A stretch of DNA of 64,000 nt from Methylophilus sp. Leaf416 (GTDB taxonomy: Bacteria > Pseudomonadota > Gammaproteobacteria > Burkholderiales > Methylophilaceae), in the NCBI RefSeq assembly GCF_001424665.1, contig NZ_LMQS01000002.1:124001-188000 (forward strand), in the 5' to 3' direction. Under the pieces are notes generated by a model. It was not told the origin of the DNA and did no database searches. It saw nothing but the letters and a program-made list of their open reading frames with translations. Of the stretch, positions 25,619-33,787 are shown piece after piece. Each line of letters starts with the position of its first letter. Positions within the stretch are counted from its first letter, which is position 1. The position numbers and the translations under genes are program-made.

Positions 25619-28600
25619 TTATCTTTTATCCGGCTGGAACTCATAACTCAAAGTGATAAATGCAGACCTAGGTGCACCTATGCCAAGGAAACTAGACCCT
25701 TGCCAGTCAGCACTATTGTAGTTAAAGCCACTTTCTCCAATGACCCCTCGAATAGACGGGGAAAATGCGTTTAAGCCTAAACGACCCGCACTGGCATATT
25801 CTTTGTCGAATAAGTTATTAATACGCAGCCCTAAAGTCCACTCAGGTGAGATTTTGTAACTGGTTTGAAAATTGAACACGGTATAACCAGCCGTTTCACC
25901 AGGTCCAAAACCGGCTCGATCAATAATGCAGGGTTGCCCTGCTGGGGTGATAAGGCATAAATCTAATGGGCTGGCAGCGCCTGCTCTGTGCTGATTGTTC
26001 TCGTTACCACGAATAAATGATTTTGAGTGCATCACCATGTTCAGGCCTACGATCCAATTTGGGGTGACTTCATATCTGAAATTGGCATTCAGGTTATGCA
26101 GGGGAATTCCAGGCATGCGGTTGCCGGGTTTGATAAAGATTTGCTGGTAATTTCCATCTAGTCCATTTCGCAAGTCATATACATTACCTGCGCTGCTATT
26201 ATTGGGACTAGCTAGTTTAATATTTGACTGAAAAGTGGCATCCGTTAGAGCATAGTTCAAACCGAAACTGGCTTTCCCATAGCTGCCTTTAATACCCATC
26301 TCTAAACCTTGGCGGCGAGTATCACCAATATTCTGGAAAAAACTATCTGTTGCATTCACTGCGACGAAGTAAATGTCATCGGTTAGGTCAGTGCGATAGA
26401 CAGCAGCATTCCACTCAAGGGTATCGGTTAATTTACCACGGGCACCCACTTCATAACTGGTAGATCGCACTTGCTTTAGATAGGGGTCACCTGACATTGC
26501 TCCAGGCAGAGTGCAGGTGCGTTGCTCTTCGATGGAGCGGGGAATGGTACTGCCAGGCAATGGCCTTGGGTCAAATGCACAACCTAATTCAATAACGGTC
26601 GGGGTTCGTGCGCCTCGACCAACGTTTCCATAAACATTTAATTCCTCAGTAGCTTGCCATGTAGCACCCAGCGATGGATTGAATGAGCGGTATTTAAATT
26701 TGTCTGTTTCTGGTGGCCTGAAATCACCAATATTTTGACCTTGCGCTGTTTGAGGCAGCACCGCTGGATTGAACGGGACTATAGCGCCAGCTAGACCAGA
26801 GGGACATTCAGTTGCAGGGTCTATGGTGCCATCATTATTAGTATCGGTGCAGACCCTCACAAGATTGAGGAAATTCAAGATTGAGTTGACATCACCAAAT
26901 GAAGTCAATGCATTGACTGCAAGTTTATTGTTAACCGCATTATGGTTAAACCGGGCGGCCGCAGTAATACTTAAACTTTTGATAGGTGTCCATGTTTCGC
27001 TGGCGTAAATGCTTTTGGTAATTGAGTTTCCACTAAAATCATTTAATCCGACACCATTGGCAGGGCTATTTGTGTAATATTCCCAACCCAATAATTCTGG
27101 CGCAACAAAAGCGCGACGATTCGCGTCCAGCAAGCCGAGATATTGTTTACTATCGTAAATGCTGTCGGATTTATCTACTGATGCGCCAACCATGAATTTG
27201 TGTTGCTCCAAATTCCAGTTTAGCTGCAAAGCACCGCCAATCCCTTTTTGGTCGATCTGCGTGTCAGTGATTAAAGCGGTAGGCGTTCCTTCGATATATC
27301 CTGTATTAGCTAAAACACTTCCATCGGCACCATATCTACCATCACGGGGTATTGATTGACCATTTGCATCAAGAATGACCGGTCCAGTACTACCAGACCC
27401 TAATCCTCCAACCGTACCTATAGGATTAGCGGGAGTGCTAATAGGAGGCAACTCAATATATTGGTGAGAAAACCCTGCATCGTCGGTGTAGAAGCCTTGC
27501 ACCCCACCAACACCCAATGCATTGAAAATATTATAGTTATATGTATCAAATCCTGTACCGGGATGCAGTTTGGTATTTTGAAGGATAGCAGCGAACCCTC
27601 CCACTGAACCACTTGCCACCAAAAGGCCGTAGTTGGCTAAAGCATAACGCACGACTTGATCAAATTGTGCAGAAGCAATTGGCTGGTTATAAACCCCTGA
27701 AGTGCTAGCAGGGAATGCAGTTGGATCTGGTTCAATGTTAATCCCTGGATTGTAAGTCCAATTTAACACATTACCTGAACCATCCGCTGCAGCGACAGTA
27801 CCTTGTGCTGCTCTTACAGCTGCACTCAAATCTGCGTTCGAACCAAAATTGGTCCCTACCGCAAGATCATTCAAACAAGGGTCGGTAAAATCTACTGGAG
27901 CACAAATTGCGCCACTATTTGTAAGGGGATTGCCATTCGCATCAGCGGCTACATTTACAGCAAAATCATTGTAATCCGGCTTGCCATCTCGATTTACATC
28001 AGCAAAACCATACAGGTATTGTTGATTGGGATTAATTCTTGGCGTTGCACGATTGGCTCTTGCATCAGTACCCCCAAAGTTTTCATTGATATCTGAAGTC
28101 TTGGCTTTACGTTTACTATTCCGTTTATAAATTTGACCAGTAATATTGAATGTATCCGTCACATCCCAAATACCACTCAGTTGGAACTGGAACAAATCGT
28201 TTTTACTTTCATCTGGCGAGGTGTAAACCTGCTTTGGGTTTTGATCTACCATTTGCTGGGGTAATAAGCCATTACCGGTCAATTTATTACCTGCATAAAG
28301 CATAGAGAACCCCAACCGAGCACGATCATTCTGCCATTCGGCTTTACCAAACACCTGATTCACCTTACTCGGGGAGTTATCTCGCCAGCCATCTTCAAGA
28401 AAGAAGTTACCTGAAAGAAAACCAGCAACAACGCCATTATTATTGCCTGCTGAAATCTGCAGCTGTTTGCGTCCAAATGAACCAGTTAGCACTTCCGCAT
28501 CAAGGCTTTTACCATCAAAACCACTTTTAGTGCGCATTGACAACGCACCACCTAAAGTTCCAAGACCATAAATCGGGTTTGAGCCTGGAATCATTTCCAA

Positions 28601-29356
28601 TGATGACAAGGCATTCATGGGAATCATGTCCCAGTTCACCACATCACCAAAAGGCTCATTAACACGGATGCCATCCAGAAATACAGAAATACCTTGTGCG
28701 GTACCTAATTGAGGGGATGCTGTGAAACCCCGATATTGCAGATCCATTTGGAATGGATTGCTTTGATAGTCATTGACCGTGACCGATTGAAGCTTTTGGT
28801 TCATCAGGTCAGTGATGGTCAGGGTATGTGCCTCTTTAATGTCTTTAGCTGAAAGTGATTGCACATTGCCTGGAATTTCTTCTTTGGTAAGTGCCAGCCC
28901 TGGCATAGGTCCGACTTCATAGAATTTCTTGGCACGGACTTCAACCTTATCAAGATTCAAACTTGTGTTTTCTTCACGCTTTTGGATACCCGCTTTAGGA
29001 GCAGGTTGAATATAAATTGAATTCTCTTCGATTTTTCCTTGCAGCCCGCTACCTTCAAGCACGCGACGTAAAGCTTCTTTACGTGACATGCGACCATGCA
29101 CCTCTGGTGCATTTTTGCCAGAAACGAGATCGTTCGAGAAAGAGATGCTCATGCCGGTGGCTTTACCTAAGGCATGCAACGAGTTTGCCAATGGCTGTTT
29201 TGGAATATCAATATTAACTGGAACACTGAACGTCTCCTCTTGCTGTTTAGGCACTTGTGTATTCAATGCTTCAGCACAGGCAAACTGCACTGAAATTACC
29301 CCCCAGACTGCGAACAATGTGTACATTGCACATCGTTCAAATTTGTTGATTCGCAT
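25619..29356 (-). CDS. TonB-dependent outer-membrane receptor with STN signalling domain
   Basis: 1245 residues. Signal peptide (to about 29), an STN domain (about 45-115, FSVPVNIDIPKQPLANSLHALG), a plug (about 145-275) and a long beta barrel. The STN domain together with fecI/fecR just upstream marks a transducer that signals ligand binding to an anti-sigma factor. The barrel is large: an insertion of about 250 residues starts near 440 and contains DVNRDGKPDYND (about 452), and another carries DTNNDGTIDPATE (about 838). Both resemble calcium-type loops. Substrate unknown; iron or haem is the usual guess for fecIR-linked receptors. GGGAG lies 9 bases upstream of the ATG. Confidence 0.9.
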   Translation of the reverse strand: MRINKFERCAMYTLFAVWGVISVQFACAEALNTQVPKQQEETFSVPVNIDIPKQPLANSLHALGKATGMSISFSNDLVSGKNAPEVHGRMSRKEALRRVLEGSGLQGKIEENSIYIQPAPKAGIQKREENTSLNLDKVEVRAKKFYEVGPMPGLALTKEEIPGNVQSLSAKDIKEAHTLTITDLMNQKLQSVTVNDYQSNPFQMDLQYRGFTASPQLGTAQGISVFLDGIRVNEPFGDVVNWDMIPMNALSSLEMIPGSNPIYGLGTLGGALSMRTKSGFDGKSLDAEVLTGSFGRKQLQISAGNNNGVVAGFLSGNFFLEDGWRDNSPSKVNQVFGKAEWQNDRARLGFSMLYAGNKLTGNGLLPQQMVDQNPKQVYTSPDESKNDLFQFQLSGIWDVTDTFNITGQIYKRNSKRKAKTSDINENFGGTDARANRATPRINPNQQYLYGFADVNRDGKPDYNDFAVNVAADANGNPLTNSGAICAPVDFTDPCLNDLAVGTNFGSNADLSAAVRAAQGTVAAADGSGNVLNWTYNPGINIEPDPTAFPASTSGVYNQPIASAQFDQVVRYALANYGLLVASGSVGGFAAILQNTKLHPGTGFDTYNYNIFNALGVGGVQGFYTDDAGFSHQYIELPPISTPANPIGTVGGLGSGSTGPVILDANGQSIPRDGRYGADGSVLANTGYIEGTPTALITDTQIDQKGIGGALQLNWNLEQHKFMVGASVDKSDSIYDSKQYLGLLDANRRAFVAPELLGWEYYTNSPANGVGLNDFSGNSITKSIYASETWTPIKSLSITAAARFNHNAVNNKLAVNALTSFGDVNSILNFLNLVRVCTDTNNDGTIDPATECPSGLAGAIVPFNPAVLPQTAQGQNIGDFRPPETDKFKYRSFNPSLGATWQATEELNVYGNVGRGARTPTVIELGCAFDPRPLPGSTIPRSIEEQRTCTLPGAMSGDPYLKQVRSTSYEVGARGKLTDTLEWNAAVYRTDLTDDIYFVAVNATDSFFQNIGDTRRQGLEMGIKGSYGKASFGLNYALTDATFQSNIKLASPNNSSAGNVYDLRNGLDGNYQQIFIKPGNRMPGIPLHNLNANFRYEVTPNWIVGLNMVMHSKSFIRGNENNQHRAGAASPLDLCLITPAGQPCIIDRAGFGPGETAGYTVFNFQTSYKISPEWTLGLRINNLFDKEYASAGRLGLNAFSPSIRGVIGESGFNYNSADWQGSSFLGIGAPRSAFITLSYEFQPDKR

Positions 29357-29667
29357 GACCTAAATCTCCCTCTGTATAGACTCATCTTTGGGAGAGATAA
29401 AAACCTGACGTCGTTTACCTATCTTTACATTTTCGGTAATTAAAGATCATCTTGGTCGCGGATATACATTCCCAAATTTATTGAGATAGAGAATTGATTA
29501 ATTAAGATTTAATCAAGAATTGGATGAAGATGTGAGGGATGCAACCGAGAGGTGTATTGCAAATAAAAGCAACCTAACTTACTTGCGCAAATTAATTAAA
29601 AAGGAAAGTAATACAGGTGAATGTAGAGGTGTTGCGGAGAAGTGCCCGAAAAGGCACCTGAACTGAA
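29357..29667. other. intergenic region between fecR and the receptor gene
   Basis: 311 bases, AT-rich. It holds a small hairpin just after fecR (GTGCC 29642-29646 with GGCAC 29653-29657). It should contain the promoter read by the ECF sigma factor, but I cannot recognise a convincing -35/-10 pair. Confidence 0.5.
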
Positions 29668-30663
29668 TTAATGTTTACTGCTAATCAATGTGTATTGTGG
29701 AGTTTCTTTGATAGACACTTTTGCAATATTGGGTAATCCACGCAGGAACTGCTCAATATCCCGGATATTGATATCGGCTGAAATATTACGAATATCCTTG
29801 CCGACTGCACGCACAGGTTTTTGTCGGTAGCGTGAAACTGTCGTCGCGATTTCATCGATATCGGCACGATCAAATACCAGCCTGCCATCGAGGAAGGCAA
29901 AGGCATCAGATGCCGGGCGGTTAACCAGCACGGTCGCACGATTCGGATAGACTTCGACCACTTGACCATTGGTGATGATGCGGGTTTCGCTGACAACCTC
30001 TTGCTCACTTTCTTCTACTTTTGGTTCTACTTTCACAGTGCCGTGATCAACACTCACACGCACCAATTGATCCAGGCGATTCACAGCGAAACGAGTCCCT
30101 AATACCGTAACTTTTGCAGTGTCTGTTTCTACAATAAACGGGCGGTCAGGGTCTTTAGTGACTTCAAAGATAGCTTCGCCCTCCCTGAGTAACACATGGC
30201 GTTCATGCCGATAGTATGTGACTTCCATATCGCTTTTGGCGCTGAGTGTGACGCGAGTGCCGTCATCCAGTGTTTTATGGGCAATCTGCCCGACCGGGTT
30301 TTGTGCAGCTAGCTGCATGACAGGCGTTGCTTGCCAATCAAGGTATTGTTGGTGGAAGACAAAGCTCATGATGCACAGCAAAGCAACCATGAACAACTGG
30401 CCTACACGGCGCTGCTTGTTTTTCCGTTTGGCTTCCTGCGCCAGGAAGGCATGCTGCTCTGCTTCATCTGCAAGTGAGGACAATGAGTCTGGCGAACTCA
30501 TTCTCTGCATGGCACGCGTGATACTTTCATACTCGGAAGCATGCCGAGGATCATCGGCCAGCCATCGCTCAAAGTCTTCACGCTCTGGTGCGCCTTGTGA
30601 ATGCTCGCGCATCCGCAAGTACCATTGTGCTGCAACTTCGCTGACTGTCATTTGTTTAAGCAT
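29668..30663 (-). CDS. fecR: FecR-family anti-sigma/sigma regulator
   Basis: 331 residues. The N-terminal cytoplasmic DUF4880-like region (VAAQWYLRMREH to HASEYE) is followed by a membrane helix (GQLFMVALLCIMSFVF, about 92-107). A periplasmic FecR domain (DGTRVTLSAKSDMEVTYY, LLREGEAIFEVTKDPDRPF, VTVLGTRFAV) precedes a C-terminal STN-binding part. It would relay occupancy of the TonB receptor to the sigma factor, 11 bases upstream. No ribosome site is visible before the ATG; an alternative Met is four codons in. Confidence 0.88.
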   Translation of the reverse strand: MLKQMTVSEVAAQWYLRMREHSQGAPEREDFERWLADDPRHASEYESITRAMQRMSSPDSLSSLADEAEQHAFLAQEAKRKNKQRRVGQLFMVALLCIMSFVFHQQYLDWQATPVMQLAAQNPVGQIAHKTLDDGTRVTLSAKSDMEVTYYRHERHVLLREGEAIFEVTKDPDRPFIVETDTAKVTVLGTRFAVNRLDQLVRVSVDHGTVKVEPKVEESEQEVVSETRIITNGQVVEVYPNRATVLVNRPASDAFAFLDGRLVFDRADIDEIATTVSRYRQKPVRAVGKDIRNISADINIRDIEQFLRGLPNIAKVSIKETPQYTLISSKH

Positions 30664-30674
30664 TAGGTGAGTAT

Positions 30675-31178
30675 TTAATGTGCCATTTTTTGTTGAAACG
30701 CCCGAATGTCGAGCATAGCACGAATAAGATGTTTTTCTACCATGCTAGTGCTGATCCCCAGGTGGGTAGAAATGTCGCTTTGTTTCATTTCATCCACATG
30801 GTAAAGCCAGAACACTTGGCGGCATTTTTTTGGCAGCAAATCCACAATGCGTTGCAGGTTGTAAAGCATCTGCCGTGTTTCATAAATATGCTCTGGCGAA
30901 CACTCCAGGATCAGCGCAGTTTCATCTATCTGGTCTTCTTCAACAAACCGGGTCCTGTAACGGTATTCATCAACCATCAAATGGTTAACAATGCCATTCA
31001 GGTAAGCTTGTGGCGACTCATCCCTTGCCGGATGGCTCGAAACGGCAAAATATACTAAAGCATCATGCAATATATCTTTTGCACGTTGTACACAAGCTGT
31101 GCGCCTGCCGATGCGCCGCAGCACATCCGTGTATGCCCATTGCAAATCAATCCCAGACCATGCCAACGTATCGCTCAT
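30675..31178 (-). CDS. fecI: FecI-like ECF sigma factor
   Basis: About 167 residues from the ATG at 31178; two GTG codons just upstream extend the frame. Region 2 (AKDILHDALVYFAV, YLNGIVNHLMVDEYRYR) and region 4 (IVDLLPKKCRQVFWLYHVDEMKQSDISTHLGIS...VEKHLIRA) are clear. It would direct RNA polymerase to the receptor promoter when the FecR/receptor pair signals. It is the first gene of the long minus-strand block. Confidence 0.88.
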   Translation of the reverse strand: MSDTLAWSGIDLQWAYTDVLRRIGRRTACVQRAKDILHDALVYFAVSSHPARDESPQAYLNGIVNHLMVDEYRYRTRFVEEDQIDETALILECSPEHIYETRQMLYNLQRIVDLLPKKCRQVFWLYHVDEMKQSDISTHLGISTSMVEKHLIRAMLDIRAFQQKMAH

Positions 31179-31441
31179 ATTTCCACCCACCACAATTTTT
31201 ATTTCAGTGAATTAAGTGCAAAACACGTGCCATTACATTTGGTTGCATTAAGAGATTGATTCTCAATTAGAAAAATTATTGCTAGGGAATTTTTCCCGAT
31301 TAAATTCAGGCTGAAAACAACCACATTTATACAAATTGGCTATTTATAACCACAATAAGGCAAAAATGGTTGTTCGGTAAAAAAGATTAACAGACTCCGC
31401 CGACACCAATTTAAGCTTTACATTGTAGTAGCTACAAACGT

Positions 31442-31470
31442 AAAAAAGCCTTAAATCAATGATTTAAGTC
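31442..31470 (-). terminator. minus-strand terminator beside repeat A
   Basis: CTTAAATC (31450-31457) pairs with GATTTAAG (31461-31468). On the minus strand GCTTTTTT follows. The same arrangement (tRNA-3'-end-like sequence, short gap, terminator) is found at 33496-33528 and 40770-40798. Confidence 0.65.
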
Positions 31471-31496
31471 TTTCTCAGTGTTGCTTATAAATCTTA

Positions 31497-31548
31497 TGGG
31501 GAAGCCTGTACCGAATGTTGCGTTTAACACTAATATTAAAGCCATTCT
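31497..31548 (-). repeat. att-like direct repeat, copy A (decayed)
   Basis: It shares a 27-bp identical core (31510-31536) with 33581-33607, and both are followed by TAAAGCC/CTAAGCC-type sequence. Upstream of the core, GGGGAAGCCTGT is a degraded form of GTGCGGGAGCCTGA at copy B, itself like the 3' end of tRNA-Leu. It probably marks the far end of an older integration. Confidence 0.6.
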
Positions 31549-31790
31549 AGGTAATTAGAAATATTTGTTACCCCCAAAGTTACCCCACTTTAATTAAAGT
31601 CACTATCAAAAGCATTATTAAAAAAGCGCTCTATGGCAGACCGGTGAATTCGAAAATAAGAAGGTCTCATGCTCTTTATTTTTAAAGTAAATAAATTAAT
31701 ATCCAATCATTAACCCATTTGGCTATTGCCAAATTATTATTTTTCAATATGATTTCTCAACAATTTCAAATAAACAAACAGGAAAAAATA

Positions 31791-32546
31791 ATGAAAAAAA
31801 TATCATTACTCTTCGCTCTCATTTTGGTTTCAGTAAATGCAAGCGCAGCAAGTTCAGCTGGGGCTTCTTTAAGTAACTTTAAGCTCGAGATTATCTCTGG
31901 GGATGCTGTAATTCCTTATCTTGATACATTAACCATTAGTTTAAATAACAATGTTAGCAATCAATTTTTGACTAGTGCGTATGAACACACTTACTCAGCA
32001 GGGCTGCCCTTTTCCTTAAATTTGACTACCAATGACGGGTTAAGCTCAAGTACTAGCGCTGCAGTTGGAACCTCGCAAACACAATCACTTTCAGCAAATG
32101 CTTATACACCAGGGGGCAGAGCTTCTTCTGATATTTTTGGCAACATGCAATTGGATTACAAAGCATTCACCTTACTATCCTTTAGTGCTGATGCTAGTGT
32201 TTATGGCTCTGCAGATAAAAGCAATGGAATTGATAGCTCCGACGCCTTTGTTCAAATTTTATTATCCTCACTTTCATTTGATGGTGGATTTTCGAGCATT
32301 CGCATCTCTTCAGACTTAACCTCAGGAAGCGGATTATTTGACTCAGGAGAGTACTCGGTGTCAAAACGTATTAAATTCTTCTTCTACGATGATAAAGACA
32401 GTGTCTTACAGTTGCAGGCCTACGTTAATGCGTCTGCCCTTGCCATACCTGCAATAACTCCAGTTCCTGAACCTGAGAGCATGGCAATGTTGCTTGCTGG
32501 CTTAGGCTTATTAGGCATTGCTGTACGCCGCAACAAACTAGCTTAA
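31791..32546 (+). CDS. PEP-CTERM sorting-domain protein
   Basis: About 251 residues from the ATG at 31791 (AGGA 8 bases upstream); a longer frame starts at 31719 but would hide the signal peptide MKKISLLFALILVSVNASA. The body is Ser-rich without recognised domains. The C terminus is a textbook PEP-CTERM anchor: VPEPESMAMLLAGLG, a hydrophobic run, then RRNKLA. Such proteins are exported and processed by an exosortase, often with exopolysaccharide; no exosortase lies in this window. It is AT-rich and on the opposite strand to its neighbours, in the segment between att-like repeats. Confidence 0.85.
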   Translation: MKKISLLFALILVSVNASAASSAGASLSNFKLEIISGDAVIPYLDTLTISLNNNVSNQFLTSAYEHTYSAGLPFSLNLTTNDGLSSSTSAAVGTSQTQSLSANAYTPGGRASSDIFGNMQLDYKAFTLLSFSADASVYGSADKSNGIDSSDAFVQILLSSLSFDGGFSSIRISSDLTSGSGLFDSGEYSVSKRIKFFFYDDKDSVLQLQAYVNASALAIPAITPVPEPESMAMLLAGLGLLGIAVRRNKLA

Positions 32547-32565
32547 CTGAAGCTTGATAAAACAG

Positions 32566-32590
32566 AGGCCGGGATAACCGGCCTTTGTTA
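32566..32590 (+). terminator. terminator after the PEP-CTERM gene
   Basis: AGGCCGG-GATAA-CCGGCCT followed by TTGTT, about 20 bases after the stop. Confidence 0.75.
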
Positions 32591-32838
32591 CTTGTAGTTA
32601 TGAGAGTTAGAGTGTTTCGAGTCAGGTGGATTAATGCCAAAGACGAATTTACTTGTGAAATCAATTGCACAAACTATTCACTCAAACATTCAGCGTTAGG
32701 ATTTTCGATGTCATAAACACGTCTTTCCAAATCTTCGATGTATCTCGCAAGACCGAATGCGGTATTCAAGATCGGAAATATACTTGATCAGATATAAGCT
32801 CAAAATAACAAAACAAATAATTGTTATTGTTTCCATGT

Positions 32839-33231
32839 CTATCTAACACTATCCCGAATAATATTGTTCAGGTTATCGCCTTCAGCCTTGCACTTCGCAA
32901 AGCCGTCATCCCAGCCAGTTTTATAGTTTTGGTTATTCACATACAAATCATCATTCTTTGTGAATGACGTACCCCAGGCGCCACTAGCATTACGGCCGGC
33001 GTTGCAGCCCTCTCTAGACCCTAGCTGATATTTTTGTTCGTTTGGGCGCTGATCACGTTGCCGGGCTTCTTGTGCAAGATGCTCACCGCCTTTGCTGCTG
33101 CTCTTGAGATATGGGTCGCTTCTAGTGACGCATCCGTTCAACATTAAGGCTAAGATTAGAGTTAATAAGTTATAAGGCATTAAGTGCTTGGTAGAAGTGA
33201 ATCTGAAATTCCTGCCATAAGACTGTATCAC
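32839..33231 (-). CDS. small lipoprotein, unknown function
   Basis: 130 residues from a GTG at 33231 with AAGGA 7 bases upstream, 14 bases after the stop of the small exported peptide. An ATG at 33180 gives a more usual lipoprotein leader (MPYNLLTLILALMLNGC) but no ribosome site. The lipobox LMLNGC is clear. The mature part is polar with GSREGCNAGRNASGAWG and a C-terminal KTGWDDGFAKC. The GxxxGWxDGFxxCK pattern is common in small envelope proteins of unknown role. Confidence 0.6.
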   Translation of the reverse strand: MIQSYGRNFRFTSTKHLMPYNLLTLILALMLNGCVTRSDPYLKSSSKGGEHLAQEARQRDQRPNEQKYQLGSREGCNAGRNASGAWGTSFTKNDDLYVNNQNYKTGWDDGFAKCKAEGDNLNNIIRDSVR

Positions 33232-33245
33232 CTCTGAGTCCTTAT

Positions 33246-33371
33246 TTAATGGCAGTGATATTCGCCGGTTTTCTTATTGTGGTGACAGCCGTTTTTATCG
33301 GTACCACCCGAATGCGCAAAGCAATTGACTGAAGAAATAAAGATGACAGCAGCGAACAAAAGACACTTCAT
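33246..33371 (-). CDS. 41-residue exported YHYH-type peptide
   Basis: A signal sequence MKCLLFAAVIFISSVNCFA is followed by a mature part rich in His/Cys: HSGGTDKNGCHH ending TGEYHCH. This HSG.TD.NGCH....TG.YHCH pattern is well known in short exported bacterial proteins, probably metal-binding. A perfect AAGGAG lies 7 bases before the ATG at 33371, which makes this a real gene despite its size. The lipoprotein gene follows directly. Confidence 0.75.
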   Translation of the reverse strand: MKCLLFAAVIFISSVNCFAHSGGTDKNGCHHNKKTGEYHCH

Positions 33372-33495
33372 TTGCCTCTCCTTTCAACCACAATAAATTA
33401 TAGTCCTAATAAAATATATTGCTTTCCATGTAGCTTACTTTGCAAATGCAAGTTTATCAATCCCATGGAACGATGACTTTGGACTGCTTTGGACA

Positions 33496-33528
33496 CAAAA
33501 AAGCCCGTAAATCATTGATTTATGGGCT
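33496..33528 (-). terminator. minus-strand terminator beside repeat B
   Basis: AGCCC-G-TAAATC-ATT-GATTTA-T-GGGCT stem; on the minus strand it is followed by TTTTTT. Confidence 0.7.
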
Positions 33529-33564
33529 AAATTTGACTGCTTCGGACTTCTTTGTGCTATTACA

Positions 33565-33618
33565 TGGTGCGGGAGCCTGAACCGAATGTTGCGTTTAACA
33601 CTAATATCTAAGCCACTC
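33565..33618 (-). repeat. att-like direct repeat, copy B (probable left attachment site)
   Basis: On the minus strand it contains TTCGGTTCAGGCTCCCGCACCA-like sequence, an imperfect copy of the T-arm and acceptor end of the tRNA-Leu at 40849 (one base deleted, a few substitutions). The same ACATGGTGC.GGGAGCC string occurs at both ends. The 27-bp core 33581-33607 recurs at 31510-31536. Confidence 0.6.
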
Positions 33619-33677
33619 TAATGATTCAAGTAATTTTAGTTATACACAATGTTATACACTTTTCATAAAGTCACCCT

Positions 33678-33778
33678 CTTTTAGGGACTAAAGAAACTCC
33701 TTTTTTATGGACTGAAGAAACTATCGTTCATGAAGTGCAGAAACTTAATGCGCGCCCTTTTGTATGGACTCCGAAAAC
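33678..33778. repeat. iteron-like repeats R1-R4 downstream of the HhH gene
   Basis: Four copies of a motif close to TTTTATGGACTNAAGAAACT. Their ATGGAC-equivalents start at about 33683, 33707, 33730 and 33764: steps of 24, 23 and 34. Copies 1, 2 and 4 are good; copy 3 (ATGAAGTGCAGAAAC) is degenerate. Confidence 0.7.
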
Positions 33779-33787
33779 CCATGCGCT

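Larger units (their letters stand above)
31179..31790. other. intergenic region with a decayed element end
   Basis: About 610 AT-rich bases. On the left lies the presumed fecI promoter. In the middle are a minus-strand terminator (31442-31470) and a 50-bp repeat (31497-31548) shared with 33565-33618. On the right are the leader and ribosome site of the PEP-CTERM gene. I see no gene. Confidence 0.6.
33372..33787. other. left end of the integrated element (no gene)
   Basis: 416 bases holding, from left to right, the leader of the 41-residue gene, a minus-strand terminator (33496-33528), the att-like repeat B (33565-33618) and iteron-like repeats R1-R4 (33678-33778). Confidence 0.65.

Noticed and set aside
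29357-29667. Fur box or clear FecI-type promoter before the receptor
   Set aside because: No palindrome near the Fur consensus and no convincing -35/-10 pair could be seen by eye.
31497-31548. Insertion-sequence terminal repeat
   Set aside because: The matching copy at 33565 is in direct, not inverted, orientation, no transposase is present, and the flank resembles a tRNA end.
33565-33618. A second tRNA gene
   Set aside because: Only the T-arm and acceptor end resemble a tRNA, with a base missing. No D-arm, anticodon arm or matching 5' acceptor strand follows; it is better read as an attachment-site remnant.
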